A stretch of 6,773 bases of DNA, from NCBI GenBank assembly GCA_003551985.1, contig PUOB01000008.1:1-6773 (forward strand), given 5' to 3'. The translations under genes and the position numbers were made by a program. Under the pieces are notes generated by a model. That model had not been told where the DNA came from and did not search any database. It saw only the letters and a list, made by a program, of their open reading frames with translations. How positions within the stretch are numbered: the first letter of the stretch is position 1; each line of letters starts with the position of its first letter. Below are positions 5,849 through 6,773 of the stretch, piece by piece. This DNA is from Desulfobacteraceae bacterium. Its GTDB lineage: Bacteria > Desulfobacterota > Desulfobacteria > Desulfobacterales > Desulfosalsimonadaceae.

Positions 5849-6074
5849 TTACTCCCCGCCCGATGGCTCCAGCCGGATCGCCAGGCGTACCACCTCGCCG
5901 GTCCGGATTTCGACACTGCTGCGATAGGATGTATACCCGTCGGCGACACCTCGATCTGGTATTCGCCGGTCAGAAGCCCCACCTCGTAGGCCAGATCGGC
6001 CTTTCGTACCAGGGGGTGGCCGTCGACCGTTACCCGGGCATGCAACGGATCGACCAGGATCGATACCACTGCAT
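5849..6074 (-). pseudogene. PEGA-domain protein, broken by a one-base frameshift
   Basis: PEGA domains are small beta-rich surface or periplasmic modules of about 70 residues. The domain is readable here only in two frames. From 6069 the frame gives VVSILVDPLHARVTVDGHPL, then LLTGEYQIEVS. After about 5945 the matching continuation DGYTSYRSSVEIRTGEVVRL, then AIRLEPSGGE and TAA at 5851-5849, is one base out. Adding one base near 5940-5946 (TCG-CCG-GAC-GGG) restores EVSPDGY and a continuous domain. The start is also uncertain. The ATG at 6074 has AGGAGA eight bases upstream but is one base out of the PEGA frame. GTG at 6069 or TTG at 6132 (overlapping the csgG-like stop as TTGA) would be in frame. 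No signal peptide is visible. It follows the CsgG-family gene closely, a pairing that suggests a shared envelope role. Either a decayed gene or a sequence error. Confidence 0.7.
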
Positions 6075-6128
6075 GGTTTTTTCTCCTGCCTGTTCGCAAG
6101 CAGCGCGGACAAACCGGCCGCTGTTCGC

Positions 6129-6773
6129 TCAATGGCTGTAGAACTCCGACGGCGTCTGGCTTGCAACGAAAAGGACCGCTTCGTCGATGGCACTGCGGAT
6201 TGCCTTTTCCATGGGCGTGCGGGCGAACGTGTTCAGGGCTCCGCCTGCGCGCTGGTCCAGGACCGATGCGCCCAAGTCGTAGCCGTGGGCCCTGGATTCC
6301 ACACTGGTGGCGGACAGCACCCTGCCCGTTGCGGTATCAATGATGCGCAGGTCCATGGCAAGGCGCGCCTGCTGATACCCTCCGACAACCGCACCCAGGC
6401 GTTCTCCCAAAAATCCGCCCCTTCCGCTTGCTTCCGCGGCGCCGCCGGCAACCTCCGGTTCAAAGCCGGTGACCGCTGCGACCACCAGGATCTGCGCCCC
6501 TTCGAGTTCACCGATCGGCGCGGTGGTGTCCTGCCGGAACCGTCCGGTGGCGCCCATGTCCTGCTCGGCGATTACCGATTCGAGCTTCTCGCGCTCCAGC
6601 ACAATGAACCGGTTGGTGTTGAACAACGAGGTCACCAGCATGTCCTGCATGCCCCGGCCGTATGCCGCCCGGTACTGGCCCCGGCCCACCGTCTTGTCCT
6701 CGAAGTCGGCTACGGCGATGGCCGCCCTGGGGCCGTGGTAGGATTCCGCGCGGGCTGTTGCGATATCCGAACC
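6129..6773 (-). CDS. CsgG-family outer-membrane protein, C-terminal part (runs off the right edge)
   Basis: CsgG is the outer-membrane lipoprotein pore that exports curli subunits; many bacteria carry distant relatives whose cargo is unknown. The frame is open from the window edge to TGA at 6131-6129, giving 214 residues. Family hallmarks in order: AAIAVADFEDKTV; a GMQDMLVTSLFNTNRFIVLE helix-strand; REKLESVIAEQDMGATG; ELEGAQILVVAAVTGFEPEV; a Gly-rich loop (about 108-125); QARLAMDLRIIDTATGRVL; and a final helix, PMEKAIRSAIDEAVLFVASQ, ending EFYSH. The N-terminus, and so any lipobox, lies outside the window. The homology begins well before the GTG at 6689, so that is not the start. The stop overlaps a possible TTG start of the PEGA gene. 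It appears to be an upstream member of the minus-strand envelope block. Confidence 0.87.
   Translation of the reverse strand, partial: GSDIATARAESYHGPRAAIAVADFEDKTVGRGQYRAAYGRGMQDMLVTSLFNTNRFIVLEREKLESVIAEQDMGATGRFRQDTTAPIGELEGAQILVVAAVTGFEPEVAGGAAEASGRGGFLGERLGAVVGGYQQARLAMDLRIIDTATGRVLSATSVESRAHGYDLGASVLDQRAGGALNTFARTPMEKAIRSAIDEAVLFVASQTPSEFYSH

Noticed and set aside
5785..6132. A 405-residue gene from 6132 joining the PEGA region to the exported protein
   Set aside because: The internal ATG at 5784 has a strong ribosome binding site and begins a textbook signal peptide. The frame continuity upstream is a by-product of the PEGA frameshift.
1..6773. CRISPR array, tRNA, rRNA, insertion-sequence ends or transposase
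   Set aside because: No regularly spaced repeats, cloverleaf-like sequence, rRNA-like stretch, transposase motif or matched terminal inverted repeats were found on reading both strands.

Overview
The window reads as a stretch of a Gram-negative bacterial chromosome. Gene content (class I aldolase, a ROO/FprA-type flavodiiron remnant, a CsgG-family outer-membrane component, an outer-membrane-type lipoprotein) suggests an anaerobic deltaproteobacterium of the Desulfobacterota kind. That placement is inferred from resemblance only; there is no rRNA or other phylogenetic marker. GC content varies: the right end is visibly GC-rich, while about 800-1445 is clearly AT-rich.

Layout, left to right. 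(1) At 1-276 on the minus strand is the first 92 codons of a class I fructose-bisphosphate aldolase, cut by the window edge, with a good ribosome binding site and a candidate promoter just upstream. (2) About 400-1800 is a patch of decay around one intact cassette. It holds a thiamine-pyrophosphate enzyme reduced to its two ends by an internal deletion (minus), a vapBC-type toxin-antitoxin pair (minus) with a direct-repeat operator, and the 3' fifth of a flavodiiron gene (plus) that begins abruptly beside the vapB promoter. The VapC-like toxin lacks two of the usual active-site acids.

(3) From 1832 to the right edge, every gene is on the minus strand, so transcription runs right to left: a CsgG-family protein (truncated by the window edge), a short PEGA-domain gene broken by a frameshift, an unrecognised 289-residue exported protein, a 520-residue lipoprotein with an acidic tether, and a 466-residue multi-pass membrane protein of the TMTC/DUF1736 type with a C-terminal TPR.

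All the products of the right-hand block are predicted to be exported, outer-membrane or inner-membrane, so it looks like one cell-envelope locus. A working idea, not shown by the sequence alone, is that the TMTC-like protein glycosylates an exported partner such as the adjacent lipoprotein. The CsgG and PEGA proteins would then belong to an outer-membrane assembly or secretion apparatus. The vapBC pair, the truncated flavodiiron gene and the collapsed TPP gene look like traces of insertion and deletion between two otherwise ordinary chromosomal blocks.
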